From positions 1,364,001 to 1,428,000 of the forward strand of contig NZ_BBRI01000002.1 of NCBI RefSeq assembly GCF_002090075.1: DNA of 64,000 bases, given 5' to 3'. This document shows positions 19,400 through 27,956 of the stretch, piece after piece. Made by a program: the position numbers and the translations under genes. This stretch comes from Demequina sp. NBRC 110052. GTDB taxonomy: Bacteria; Actinomycetota; Actinomycetes; Actinomycetales; Demequinaceae. Under the pieces are notes generated by a model. That model searched no databases. It had not been told where the DNA came from and worked only from the letters and a program-made list of their open reading frames with translations. Within the stretch, counting starts at the first letter, position 1; every line of letters begins with the position of its first letter.

Positions 19400-19933
19400 A
19401 TGTCAGCGCTCATCATCACCACCAACTACGGCGTGGAGCAGGACGAGCTCGTGCGGCCCCTCGACGCCCTCAAGGGCGCGGGAGTGCCCGTGACGCTCGC
19501 CGCCGTCAGCATGGATCCGGTCAGCACGCTCGTGAGCGACAAGGACCCCGGCGCCAAGGTCGAGCCCGACTCGACGCTGGCCGAGGTGGACCCCAAGGAC
19601 TACGACGTGCTCGTCATTCCCGGCGGCACCATCAACGCGGACACCCTGCGCACGCACCCCGAGGCGGTCGCGCTCGTGCGCGAGTTCGCCGACGCCGGCA
19701 AGACGATCGCGGCGATCTGCCACGGGCCGTGGCTGCTGGTCGAGTCTGGCGTGGCCGAAGGCCGCACCGTCACCTCGTACCCCTCGCTCCAGACCGACTT
19801 GCGCAACGCGGGAGCGACCTGGGTGGACGAAGAACTCAAGCGGTGCGAGGCGGAACCCTCGACGCTCCTCACCTCGCGCAACCCGCGAGACCTGGACGCG
19901 TTCGTGCCCGCCGTCGTCGAGGCCGCGCGCTGA
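19400..19933 (+). CDS. DJ-1/PfpI family protein (PfpI/YhbO type)
   Basis: A 177-residue cytosolic protein with the nucleophile-elbow cysteine in AAICHGPWLL (near residue 110) and the supporting GGT motif of PfpI/YhbO. Such proteins are described as proteases or as glyoxalase/deglycase-type stress proteins, and the exact activity is debated. A strong AAGGAGG site precedes the start. No operon partner is evident. The preceding 176-bp gap contains only a weak GAGGGG/CCCCTC stem. Confidence 0.87.
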   Translation: MSALIITTNYGVEQDELVRPLDALKGAGVPVTLAAVSMDPVSTLVSDKDPGAKVEPDSTLAEVDPKDYDVLVIPGGTINADTLRTHPEAVALVREFADAGKTIAAICHGPWLLVESGVAEGRTVTSYPSLQTDLRNAGATWVDEELKRCEAEPSTLLTSRNPRDLDAFVPAVVEAAR

Positions 19934-19958
19934 CGCGGCAAGCATCGCGAACGCCGCG

Positions 19959-20690
19959 TCAGACAAGAAGGTAGGCGGCGCCGATCACGGTGAGGACGAT
20001 CACCATGGCCTCGAACACCGCTTGGTCGAGTCGCTCGGCGATCAGCCTGCCGCCGAAGGCGCCCACGAGCACCGCCGGGATCAGCACCAGGTCCAGCAGG
20101 AGACCTGAGGGCGTGAGCAGGCCGAGTGAGATAGAGAACGGCAGCTTCGCGATGTTGACGATCGCGAAGAACCACGCTGCGGTTCCCAAGAAGGTCTTCA
20201 CCGGGAACCGTGCGGCGAGGAAGTACATCGACATCACGGGCCCGCCGGCGTTCGCGACCATCGTCGTGAAGCCGCCCAGCGTTCCGTACAGGACCCGGCC
20301 GCCGTGCGGTCGTTCGGGAGCCGACGTGCGCCGCCGCCACAGCGTGAACGCGATGAGGAGCAGGAGCGTGACGCCGATGACGCGTCGCACCGCGTCATCG
20401 TCCGCGAGCGCAAGGAACGCCACGCCCAGCAGCACGCCCGCGATCACCGCGGGCACGAGCCGCACGAGTGCGCCCCAGTCCGCGTGGCGGCGGTACGCCC
20501 ACAGCGCGAACACGTCACCGACGATCAACAGCGCGAGCAGGGTTCCCGTCGACTGGCGCGCCGGCAGCACGGCGGCGAACGCGGCGATCGACAGGGTCGA
20601 CGCGCCGGGAAGCGCGGTCTTCGAGATGCCGACGACGGCGGCACCGGCCGCGAGCAGCACCCATGCCGCGGTGGGGAGATCGGGCAGCAT
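19959..20690 (-). CDS. TSUP-family (TauE/SafE) membrane transporter
   Basis: A 243-residue, eight-helix membrane protein of the sulfite exporter TauE/SafE family (PF01925), recognised by the N-terminal GISKTALPG and the repeat-half motif GFTTMVANAGGPVMSMYFL near residue 150. Members export organosulfur or sulfite compounds or other small anions. It converges with the DJ-1 gene and has no clear partner, so the substrate is unknown. Confidence 0.88.
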   Translation of the reverse strand: MLPDLPTAAWVLLAAGAAVVGISKTALPGASTLSIAAFAAVLPARQSTGTLLALLIVGDVFALWAYRRHADWGALVRLVPAVIAGVLLGVAFLALADDDAVRRVIGVTLLLLIAFTLWRRRTSAPERPHGGRVLYGTLGGFTTMVANAGGPVMSMYFLAARFPVKTFLGTAAWFFAIVNIAKLPFSISLGLLTPSGLLLDLVLIPAVLVGAFGGRLIAERLDQAVFEAMVIVLTVIGAAYLLV

Positions 20691-20887
20691 CGGCTAGGCC
20701 ACCGCGTCGGTCGAGACGCGGGAGGACGCGCCCGACGCTGTCTCGCTCATGCGATGCCCCTCCCTCCGGGTGCCGTGGGGTCTCGCGCCCCGCCGCAAAC
20801 TACCGCCTCCCGGCCTCGCGCGGCTACGGTCAAGGTCAGGCGCGACCGCCGACAGTGGTCGCAGGCAGGACAGGAGTGAAGGCCCAG

Positions 20888-21562
20888 ATGAACGAGAACT
20901 TGCCCGCCGCACGCGAGACTCTTGAGGTCGAGGCGGTGCTGCTCGACATGGACGGCACGATCGTCGACTCCACTGCGGTCGTGGAGTTGATGTGGGCGCG
21001 GCTCGCCGACGAGCACGGCCTGGACCTCCAGGAGATCCTCGCGTACTCCCATGGCCGGCAGAGCCAGGACACCTACGCGAAGTTCCTGCCTCCGGGATCG
21101 GACATCGCGGCTGCGTGCGAGGAGCACGCCCGCACCGAGCTGACCCTCACGGAGGGCATCGTCGAGATTCCCGGTGCGCGCGTGCTGCTCGAGGCGCTGG
21201 CCGGGCTCCCGCATGCAGTGGTGACGTCGGCGCCTCGCGACCTCGCGGTCCAACGCATCGTCGCGGCGGGACTTCCTGTGCCGCCCGAGCTGGTCACCGC
21301 TGAGGAGGTCACGGTGGGCAAGCCTGATCCGGAGGGCTACCTGCTCGCCGCGAAGCGGCTGGGCGTCGATCCCGCGCGCTGCCTGGTGCTCGAGGACGCC
21401 GACGCGGGCCTCCAGGCCGGCATCGCGTCGGGCGCGACGACGGTGGTCGTGGGCGAGCATCGCTCCGAGGCGACCGAGACGCTCACTCGCGTCCACGACT
21501 TCACCTCGGTCAGGGCGCGGCCGGCGGCCGGCGATGGCATCGAGGTCACGTTCGGCCAGTGA
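20888..21562 (+). CDS. HAD-family phosphatase, sugar-phosphatase-like
   Basis: A 224-residue HAD superfamily IA hydrolase. Motif I is LLDMDGTIVD near residue 18, motif II is VVTSAP (about 116), and motif III/IV is GKPDPEGY with LEDADAGLQAG (about 143-180). A helical C1 cap lies between. Its pattern is like DOG1/YniC sugar-phosphate phosphatases. Start ATG at 20888 follows GAAGG. The gene is convergent with uxuA, with a 14-bp gap, and probably unrelated to it. Confidence 0.88.
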   Translation: MNENLPAARETLEVEAVLLDMDGTIVDSTAVVELMWARLADEHGLDLQEILAYSHGRQSQDTYAKFLPPGSDIAAACEEHARTELTLTEGIVEIPGARVLLEALAGLPHAVVTSAPRDLAVQRIVAAGLPVPPELVTAEEVTVGKPDPEGYLLAAKRLGVDPARCLVLEDADAGLQAGIASGATTVVVGEHRSEATETLTRVHDFTSVRARPAAGDGIEVTFGQ

Positions 21563-21576
21563 GTCGCACATCCGTC

Positions 21577-22692
21577 TCAACTGCGACAGGCGTCCCACAC
21601 CCCAAGAAGGTACTGAATGCCGAGCGCGCGATCGTAGAGGCCGTAGCCCGGACGCGGACGGTTCGTCGTGTTCTCGTCCCACAGATGGCGGCCGTGGTCG
21701 GGCCGTATGTATCCGGCATAATCGGCCTCCGCGTAGGCCCGCATCACCCCTACGGTGTCGACTGAACCCTCGTTCGCGCGATGCGCGACCTCGGTGAAGT
21801 CCCCGCCCGGCAGGTGCTTGATGTTGCGCACATGCGTGAAGTGGATGCGATCCATGAAGGTCCGCACGGCGGCGACTCCGTCGGCCTCCACGTTCGAGGA
21901 GAAACTGCCGAGGCAAAGCGTGAGGCCGTGGTAGGGGCTGTCGTTCAGCGACAGGACCGTCGCGAGGTGCTCCCTGGTTGAGACCACGCGGGGCCAGCCG
22001 AACAGGTCGAATGCGGGATCGTCAGGATGCACCGCCAACTCGATGTCGTACTCCTCGCACGTGGGGATCACCGCTTCGAGGAAGTAGCGGTAGTTCTCAT
22101 ACATGTCGGCATGGGTGACACCCTGGTACGCGTCATTGAGCTCACCGAAGTGCGCGAGCCGCTCCGGCTCCCAACCCGGAAGGGTTAGCCCCTGCGATCC
22201 AGCTGCCATATCCTCAATCAGCTTCTCCGGGGTCAGGGCGTCCACGACCGCCTTCTCGTAGTACAGCGCGGTCGAGCCATCAGGGAGCGGGTGCCAGAGG
22301 TCCGTCCGCAGCCAGTCGAAGACGGGCATGAAGTTGTAGCAGACCACCTTCACGCCCGCGCGCCCCAAGCGCTCGAGAGTGGTGACGTAGTTCGCGATCG
22401 CGTCGTCCCGTGAGAGTCCGAGCACGGTCTTGCCCACCTTGATCGACTCATGCACGTTGACCGACTCGACCACGGTCGCGTCGAAGGTCTTCGTCACGCC
22501 TGCGGCACGATGCTCGGGCGTGAGCTCCGTGATCTTGGCGACCTCCGCCGCGATCTCCTCCTCGCTCCACACCTCGCCCGCCTGCTTGTGGTGAAGAGAC
22601 CACACGATGGTCTCGACGCCCGGGATCTGGCGAATCTGGTCAAGGGAGACGGTGTCGTTGCCGTCGCCGTACCAGCGGAAGCTCATCTTCAT
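21577..22692 (-). CDS. uxuA: Mannonate dehydratase
   Basis: A 371-residue UxuA, which dehydrates D-mannonate to 2-keto-3-deoxygluconate (KDG) in the cytosol with a divalent metal. The family start MKMSFRWYG and the PGVETIVWSLHH block are clear, and the metal-binding region around HVRNIKHLPGG and RPDHGRHLWDE is present. Start at 22692 has AGGAG nearby. It is the last gene of the uxuB-eda-kdgK-uxuA operon. Confidence 0.95.
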   Translation of the reverse strand: MKMSFRWYGDGNDTVSLDQIRQIPGVETIVWSLHHKQAGEVWSEEEIAAEVAKITELTPEHRAAGVTKTFDATVVESVNVHESIKVGKTVLGLSRDDAIANYVTTLERLGRAGVKVVCYNFMPVFDWLRTDLWHPLPDGSTALYYEKAVVDALTPEKLIEDMAAGSQGLTLPGWEPERLAHFGELNDAYQGVTHADMYENYRYFLEAVIPTCEEYDIELAVHPDDPAFDLFGWPRVVSTREHLATVLSLNDSPYHGLTLCLGSFSSNVEADGVAAVRTFMDRIHFTHVRNIKHLPGGDFTEVAHRANEGSVDTVGVMRAYAEADYAGYIRPDHGRHLWDENTTNRPRPGYGLYDRALGIQYLLGVWDACRS

Positions 22693-22720
22693 GGGGCAAT
22701 GCTCCTGATTCTTGAGTGCG

Positions 22721-23824
22721 TCAGCGGTCGACTCGGGCGCCGCCGCCGGATGCGAGCTTGAGGATCTCGTCCTTGGACGCCATCGATGTGTCACCGGGCG
22801 TCGTCATCGCGAGCGCGCCGTGTGCCGCACCCCAGTTCACCGCCGTGCCGAGTCCCTCGCCAGCGAGGAGGCCAGCGATCAGGCCCGAGGCGAACGAGTC
22901 GCCGCCGCCCACGCGATCGAGGATCTCGAGGCGCTCGCGGTGCGTCGCATGCACGAGGCCAGTGCCGGCCGACCATGCGAGCGCGCCCCAGTCGTTGACG
23001 GTGGCAGAGCGCACGGTGCGCAGCGTCGTGGCGATCACGGAGAAGTTCGGGTAGGCCGCTGCCACCTCGTCGATCATCGCCGCGAAGCCGGAGACGTCCA
23101 GTTCGGAGAGGGACTCGTCGACGCCAGGCACGTCGAACCCCAACGACGCCGTGAAGTCCTCCTCGTTCCCGATCATCACGTCGATGTATGGAGCGATCTC
23201 CCGGTTGACCTCCTGCGCGCGAGCCTGTCCACCGATCGACTTCCACAGCGACGGCCGGTAGTTGAGGTCGTACGAGACGACGGTCCCGTGTCGGCGTGCG
23301 GCCTTGACTGCGGCGAGCGTGGTCTCCGCTGCAGTGTCGGACAGTGCCGCGAAAATTCCACCCGTGTGGAGCCAACGAACGCCACGGTCCCCGAAGAGGT
23401 GCTCCCAGTCGACGTCGGAAGCCTTCAACTGCGAGGCGGCCGTGTGACCGCGATCAGAGACGCCTACCGCGCCGCGCACGCCGAAACCGCGCTCGGTGAA
23501 GTTGAGGCCGTTGCGCACCTCACGGCCCACGCCGTCGTACGAGGCCCATGAGATGAATGACGGATCGACACCGCCCGCGAGGATCAGTCCTTCGATGAGG
23601 CGGCCCACCTCGTTGTCGGCGAGAGCGGTGACGATAGCTGCGCGCAGGCCGAAGGCTCGGCGCAATCCCCTCGACACGTTGTACTCGCCGCCGCCCTCCC
23701 ATGCGCGCAGCTCTCGCGCGGTCCGGATGCGGCCTTCGCCGGGATCGAGGCGGAGCATCACCTCGCCGAGCGAGACAGCGTCGAAGGCGCACTCGCGGGC
23801 TGGTCGAATGGAAAGTTCAGGCAT
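22721..23824 (-). CDS. kdgK: 2-keto-3-deoxygluconate kinase (PfkB family)
   Basis: A 367-residue PfkB sugar kinase. The N-terminal substrate signature is GGGEYNVSRGL, and the C-terminal catalytic motif is DRVGGGDSFASGL near residue 315 with the catalytic Asp. The closest recognisable group is KDG kinase, which makes KDPG from KDG and ATP. Position between eda and uxuA supports this. Length is a little above the 310-340 usual for the family. Confidence 0.9.
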   Translation of the reverse strand: MPELSIRPARECAFDAVSLGEVMLRLDPGEGRIRTARELRAWEGGGEYNVSRGLRRAFGLRAAIVTALADNEVGRLIEGLILAGGVDPSFISWASYDGVGREVRNGLNFTERGFGVRGAVGVSDRGHTAASQLKASDVDWEHLFGDRGVRWLHTGGIFAALSDTAAETTLAAVKAARRHGTVVSYDLNYRPSLWKSIGGQARAQEVNREIAPYIDVMIGNEEDFTASLGFDVPGVDESLSELDVSGFAAMIDEVAAAYPNFSVIATTLRTVRSATVNDWGALAWSAGTGLVHATHRERLEILDRVGGGDSFASGLIAGLLAGEGLGTAVNWGAAHGALAMTTPGDTSMASKDEILKLASGGGARVDR

Positions 23825-23857
23825 GTGTCCTCCTGGAATGTGTACGTGTCGGACGCG

Positions 23858-24484
23858 CTAGGCCTGCGCGAGCGCGATGGCCTGTGCGGTGATCTCCGTG
23901 ATGCCGGCGAAATCGCCAGCGGCGATCATTGCGGGCGACACCATCCACGAACCACCGGCTGCTACCACGGCAGGAATGGATAGGTAGTCCTGCAGGTTCG
24001 CGGGCGATATGCCACCCGTCGGCATGAAGGACACGCCAGCGAAGGGGGCGCTGAGCGCGCGGATCGCGGCTGGACCTCCCGACGTCGCCGCCGGGAAGAA
24101 CTTGACCGTGTCGAGACCAGCCTCGATCGCGGCCTGCACCTCGGTCGCCGTGACGGCTCCCGGGATAACGGACACGCCGCTCTCTCGGCATCGTTCAACC
24201 ACAGCGCTACTCAGGCCCGGCGAGACGACGAAGGACGCTCCAGCGGCGACCACCTGGTCGACCTGGCGAGCATCGGTCACGGTGCCCGCTCCGACGATCA
24301 GGTCTCCTCGGGCGGCGAGCGCGCGGATCGCTTCGAGCGCGCCCTTGGTGCGTAGCGTGACCTCGGCGACCGGGAGACCCCCGTCGACGAGCGCCGCACC
24401 CAAGGGGTCAGCATCGCGCCAGTGCTCTAGCACGACCACGGGCACGATACGGCGCTCGACCAGAGTGGACATCTGAGCGTTCAC
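23858..24484 (-). CDS. eda: KDPG aldolase
   Basis: A 208-residue class I aldolase splitting KDPG to pyruvate and glyceraldehyde 3-phosphate. The Schiff-base lysine is in TVKFFPA (near residue 132), and the general acid/base Glu is in AEVTLRT. Phosphate-binding GGI is near residue 160. The GTG start at 24484 is chosen because AAAGGAG lies five bases upstream. The ATG at 24472 is too far from it. Located between uxuB and kdgK. Confidence 0.93.
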   Translation of the reverse strand: MNAQMSTLVERRIVPVVVLEHWRDADPLGAALVDGGLPVAEVTLRTKGALEAIRALAARGDLIVGAGTVTDARQVDQVVAAGASFVVSPGLSSAVVERCRESGVSVIPGAVTATEVQAAIEAGLDTVKFFPAATSGGPAAIRALSAPFAGVSFMPTGGISPANLQDYLSIPAVVAAGGSWMVSPAMIAAGDFAGITEITAQAIALAQA

Positions 24485-24524
24485 CACTTCTCCTTTCGCG
24501 AGGCGCGCCGAGGTGCCGCGCTTG

Positions 24525-25997
24525 TCACAGCTCGACCCGGCCGGCTGCGACGCCATCGAGGCGCGCGGCTATCGATGAGGTCAGCTCGGTTGAGGCGGCA
24601 AGGTCCTGCGCGCCGATCGCGCCGAAGAGCCGTGCGATCCGTTCTGGCCCCGGTGAGACTCCGGACCAGCATGCGGCGAGTGCGGGGCTCGCGGGGTCGG
24701 TGGTCCCGAATGCCTGCCCGCCCTGTTCGTCGGGCCGGGTGGCATTCGCCCAGGCCGCGAGCGAGAGCTCGAGGATCGGCGTCGCCTGTCCCTGCGCACG
24801 CAGTTCCCGCAGCGTGCCGAGCCAACGCTCGGGGATCTTCAGGGAGCCGTCGGAGCCGATCTGGCGCAGCAAGTGATGCATCGACGGGTTACGGTAGCGC
24901 TCGACGAGGTCGTCGACGTAGGCGTGGGCATCGAGACCTGCGTCGGGCAGTGAGGGGGCGACTTCTGCGCCGAACGCTCGCACGAGCGCCTCGCCCCATG
25001 GGGCGCGAAGCACGTCAGCGACTGTGCCGCAGTCTGCGGCGAGCCCTAGGTACGCCATGGCCGAATGTGATCCGTTCAAGAGGCGCAACTTCATGAGCTG
25101 GTAGGGAGCGACATCGGGCACGAAGAGTGCACCGCTCAACTCCCACTGCGGTCGGGGGGCACTGAAGTGGTCTTCGAGGACCCACTGACGGTACGGCTCG
25201 CCGAGCACCGGCATCTCGTCTCGCAGCCCCAGAGCCTCCGAGGCGAGGACTCGGTCCTCGTCAGTGGTGGCGGGCACGATGCGGTCGACGATCGTCGCCG
25301 GGAACGTGACCGCCTCGCTCACCCACTCGAGCAGATCGTCTCGGTCGGCCCATCCGCTCTGCTCGATGAAGGTCCGGACGACTGTCGCGAGCGCGGGTCC
25401 GTTGCCGGCCATGTTGTCGCATGAGACGACGTTGAGAGGTGCACCATTCCCTCGCCAACGCGCGCGCAGCCCGGCCGCGAGCTGCCCCAGGATGGTCGCG
25501 GGCTCCGCGTCCGATGCTGTTGCGCGGAGGTCGGCCGCGATCGGCGCCGCACTGAGGTCGAGCGTGCCGTCGGGGCGGCGGTAGTACCCCTTCTCGGTCA
25601 CGGTCAGAGTGACGGTTCCCACGCGCTCGGTGGTGAGGAGGCTCCTGACCTGCGTCAGGTCTGTTCCCAGGTGCAGCGCGTCGACGATGGATCCCACAGC
25701 GCGGGTGGTCAGCGCTCCGGGTGCTCGGTCAGTCACCGAATAGAGGCAGTCCTGTGCCCGCATCTCCGTGACGGCACGCGCCGCGAACTGCTCGACTGCG
25801 ACGATTCCCCAGGGCTCTCCTGCGGCGGCTGCAGCCTGTTCGGTGTAGACGGCCTGGTGTGCTCGGTGGAATGCGCCGAGCCCGAAGTGCACGACGTGCG
25901 GCGTGAGGTCACCGGGATTGACGAGCGGTCGCGCACTCTGCTCGAGCCGGCCGAGGGTTGCACGCGAAAGCCTCTCCGTCGGCACGGTCCCGGTCAT
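24525..25997 (-). CDS. uxuB: Mannitol dehydrogenase family oxidoreductase, likely fructuronate reductase
   Basis: A 490-residue long-chain NAD-dependent polyol dehydrogenase. Motifs are HFGLGAFHRAHQ near residue 35 (dinucleotide binding), SCDNMAGNG near 195 and the catalytic KLRLLNGSHSAMAYLG near 310 with Lys/Asn/His. Family members interconvert fructuronate and mannonate, tagaturonate and altronate, or mannitol and fructose. The neighbouring uxuA makes D-fructuronate/D-mannonate the best assignment. The start at 25997 overlaps the stop of a 30-codon reading frame (TGATG). Confidence 0.9.
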   Translation of the reverse strand: MTGTVPTERLSRATLGRLEQSARPLVNPGDLTPHVVHFGLGAFHRAHQAVYTEQAAAAAGEPWGIVAVEQFAARAVTEMRAQDCLYSVTDRAPGALTTRAVGSIVDALHLGTDLTQVRSLLTTERVGTVTLTVTEKGYYRRPDGTLDLSAAPIAADLRATASDAEPATILGQLAAGLRARWRGNGAPLNVVSCDNMAGNGPALATVVRTFIEQSGWADRDDLLEWVSEAVTFPATIVDRIVPATTDEDRVLASEALGLRDEMPVLGEPYRQWVLEDHFSAPRPQWELSGALFVPDVAPYQLMKLRLLNGSHSAMAYLGLAADCGTVADVLRAPWGEALVRAFGAEVAPSLPDAGLDAHAYVDDLVERYRNPSMHHLLRQIGSDGSLKIPERWLGTLRELRAQGQATPILELSLAAWANATRPDEQGGQAFGTTDPASPALAACWSGVSPGPERIARLFGAIGAQDLAASTELTSSIAARLDGVAAGRVEL

Positions 25998-26089
25998 CAG
26001 CGGCCCGCCTTGTCGTGACCGTCGTTCGCGGGCATGGCGGGATGCCGTTGACCCGACGGGTCGATCTGCTGCAGCTCGGTCATGATCAC
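25997..26089 (-). CDS. Possible small leader protein coupled to uxuB
   Basis: A 30-codon frame starting GTG at 26089 with GGAG six bases upstream, ending as TGATG over the uxuB start. The peptide is hydrophilic with two prolines and two histidines, and resembles no family. It may be a translational-coupling leader, or a remnant of an upstream gene. It is the only frame with a good ribosome site between the promoter and uxuB. Whether the peptide itself matters is unknown. Confidence 0.35.
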   Translation of the reverse strand: MIMTELQQIDPSGQRHPAMPANDGHDKAGR

Positions 26090-26153
26090 GTTCCACTCCT
26101 CGGCCTCGATGCCTCGACACAGGCGACGAGTGATCGTCGCCTTGCGTACAGTC

Positions 26154-26187
26154 CTAGTATACAAGCGCAACGTCTCGTCGCTGTCAA
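26154..26187 (-). promoter_or_regulatory. Promoter and operator of the uxuB-eda-kdgK-uxuA operon
   Basis: On the minus strand TTGACA (26187-26182) is followed after 18 bases by TGTATA (26163-26158). The near-palindrome CTAGTATACAAG (plus strand, 26155-26166) covers the -10 region. The same core occurs at 26272 and 33676. The core resembles the TGGTATACCA-type sites of FCD-GntR hexuronate regulators such as UxuR, so the adjacent GntR protein is the likely repressor. Confidence 0.65.
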
Positions 26188-26248
26188 GGCGGACTCGCCC
26201 GCAACCAGCACCGCGAACTACCGCGCCCACCCGCCGGGAAAGGCGAAC

Positions 26249-26284
26249 TTGACAGCGCTGAAACGCAGGTATTGCATACAAGTG
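26249..26284 (+). promoter_or_regulatory. Promoter and operator of the lactonase-GntR genes
   Basis: TTGACA (26249-26254) is followed after 18 bases by TGCATA (26273-26278). TTGCATACAAG (26272-26282) covers the -10 region exactly as at the uxu promoter. The layout of both divergent promoters is nearly identical, which supports common control. Confidence 0.6.
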
Positions 26285-26301
26285 ACAAAGGAGCTCAACC
26301 C

Positions 26302-27168
26302 ATGGCATCGACAGCAGCGCTGCTCTCGTCCCGGTCCGCCCGCATCGCCTTCGATGGATTCCGTACCGAACCGGTGCTCGACCACCCCGAAGGGCTCGAC
26401 TTCGACCCCGTGGACGGCAGCCTGTGGTGCGGAGGCGAGGCGGGACAGGTGTTCCGCATCGACCTCACACGCCAGACGATCGAACTGGTCGACCACCACG
26501 TCGGCGGCTTCACGCTCGGCCTCCGCTTCGGACCCGGCCGACGCGCGATCTGGCTCGACGCCGTCGCGCGGCAAGTGCGCTCGCTCGCTGTAGGGACCGA
26601 CAGAGGCGTCGAAGTGCTGGTAGATCGCATCGTCGACGACCACGAGCTCGTCTACCCCAACGCCCTCGACATCGACACTGACGGCACGGTGTACTTCTCC
26701 GACAGCGACGGAGACGCGGACCACGGGGGCGGCGGCATCTACCGCATCGACCCCACCGGAGAGGCCTCCCTGTGGAGCGCGGGACCGTTTCACTTCGCCA
26801 ACGGCGTCGCGATAGCTCCCGACCGCTCAGCGCTCTATGTGGCGGAGTCGGCCAGCCGCAGCGTAGCGCGCGTTGGCATCAACGCCGACGGCAGCGCGGG
26901 CGAGATCACGCGCGTATGGACCCTCGGCAACCGTGTGCCCGACGGGCTGACGTACGGCCCCGACGGCGCCCTCTACGTCGCGTGCTACTACCCGTCTGTC
27001 ATTCTCCGGCTCGAACCGGACGGCAGCGTGACGACTGTGTTTGAGGACCCCATCGGCCACACATTGTCGAACCCGACCAACCTCGTATTCCGCGGCACCG
27101 ACGCCTTCATTGCGAACCTTGGACGCTGGCACATTGCACAGCTCGACATGGCATCGGTCGTGTTGTGA
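26302..27168 (+). CDS. SMP-30/gluconolactonase-family lactonase
   Basis: A 288-residue six-bladed beta-propeller of the SMP-30/regucalcin/gluconolactonase family, which hydrolyses aldono-lactones with a divalent metal. The metal-site residues are visible in HPEGLDFDP (near 26), YPNALDID (near 121) and the VPDGLTYGPDG segment (near 215). Start at 26302 follows AAAGGAG. The stop overlaps a GTG of the regulator gene. Being co-regulated with fructuronate/mannonate enzymes, it may open L-gulono- or mannono-lactone. Confidence 0.9.
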   Translation: MASTAALLSSRSARIAFDGFRTEPVLDHPEGLDFDPVDGSLWCGGEAGQVFRIDLTRQTIELVDHHVGGFTLGLRFGPGRRAIWLDAVARQVRSLAVGTDRGVEVLVDRIVDDHELVYPNALDIDTDGTVYFSDSDGDADHGGGGIYRIDPTGEASLWSAGPFHFANGVAIAPDRSALYVAESASRSVARVGINADGSAGEITRVWTLGNRVPDGLTYGPDGALYVACYYPSVILRLEPDGSVTTVFEDPIGHTLSNPTNLVFRGTDAFIANLGRWHIAQLDMASVVL

Positions 27169-27212
27169 CCATCGACACGCGCGAGAACAGTGTTCGCAGA
27201 TACGATTCCGAC

Positions 27213-27911
27213 ATGACCAGCCCTCGTACCAATAGGCGCGCCGTATACGAGGAGCTTCGGCGCCGCGTCGTAGGACTTGACCTCGGCCCAGGGGCACCGC
27301 TGTCCGAGAATGAGCTTGCCGCCGAGCTCGGCGTCTCGCGCACGCCTATTCGGGAGGCGCTGATCATGCTCGTACAGGACGGCCTGGTGCAGGTCTTCCC
27401 CAAGGTGGGAACCTTCGTCTCACGGGTGGACGAGCAGAGCGTGCTCGACGCACAGTTCCTCCGTGAGGCGGTCGAGCTCGCCTCTCTCGACGATGTCCCC
27501 GCGACGCCCGACCCGGTAGTGGTGGCTGAGCTGCGGACGATCCTCGCCGAGCAGGAGGCGTGCGAGGACGACCCGGAAGCCTTCTTCCACCTCGATGAGC
27601 AGTTTCATCAGGGACTCCTGAGGTTGGCGCACCATGAGGGAACCTGGCCCCCGGTCGTCGCCGCGAAGGCTCACCTGGACCGTGCACGCCGACTCGGCCT
27701 TCAGGGCCACTCGCTGCACACCTTCACCTCGCAGCACCACGAGATCTTGGACTCGCTTCTCGAGGGCGGCGCTGACAGCGCACGCCCGATCCTGCGCGAC
27801 CATCTCAGGTCAGTGCTGCAGGACATCGCCCGAATCCGTGAGACCTCGCCGGAGCTGTTCGCTCCCACCTCCGGCCCTCCTGTGCGACGCAACGTCGCCG
27901 TCTGGGAGTGA
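27213..27911 (+). CDS. GntR-family regulator with FCD domain
   Basis: A 232-residue regulator: a GntR winged helix (PLSENELAAELGVSRTPIREAL) then an all-helical FCD effector domain with metal-binding histidines (DEQFHQGL, the SQHHE pattern and LRDHL). FCD regulators usually sense organic acids. An in-frame GTG at 27165 overlaps the lactonase stop (GTGA) and would add 16 residues. 27213 is chosen on family length, but neither has a strong ribosome site. Three TTGYATACAAG-like sites nearby make it the presumed repressor of the whole hexonate locus. Confidence 0.88.
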   Translation: MTSPRTNRRAVYEELRRRVVGLDLGPGAPLSENELAAELGVSRTPIREALIMLVQDGLVQVFPKVGTFVSRVDEQSVLDAQFLREAVELASLDDVPATPDPVVVAELRTILAEQEACEDDPEAFFHLDEQFHQGLLRLAHHEGTWPPVVAAKAHLDRARRLGLQGHSLHTFTSQHHEILDSLLEGGADSARPILRDHLRSVLQDIARIRETSPELFAPTSGPPVRRNVAVWE

Positions 27912-27956
27912 CCGCGCCACGTCGTCGCGCCGCCCGGGCACGGTACCGGGTTCCCT

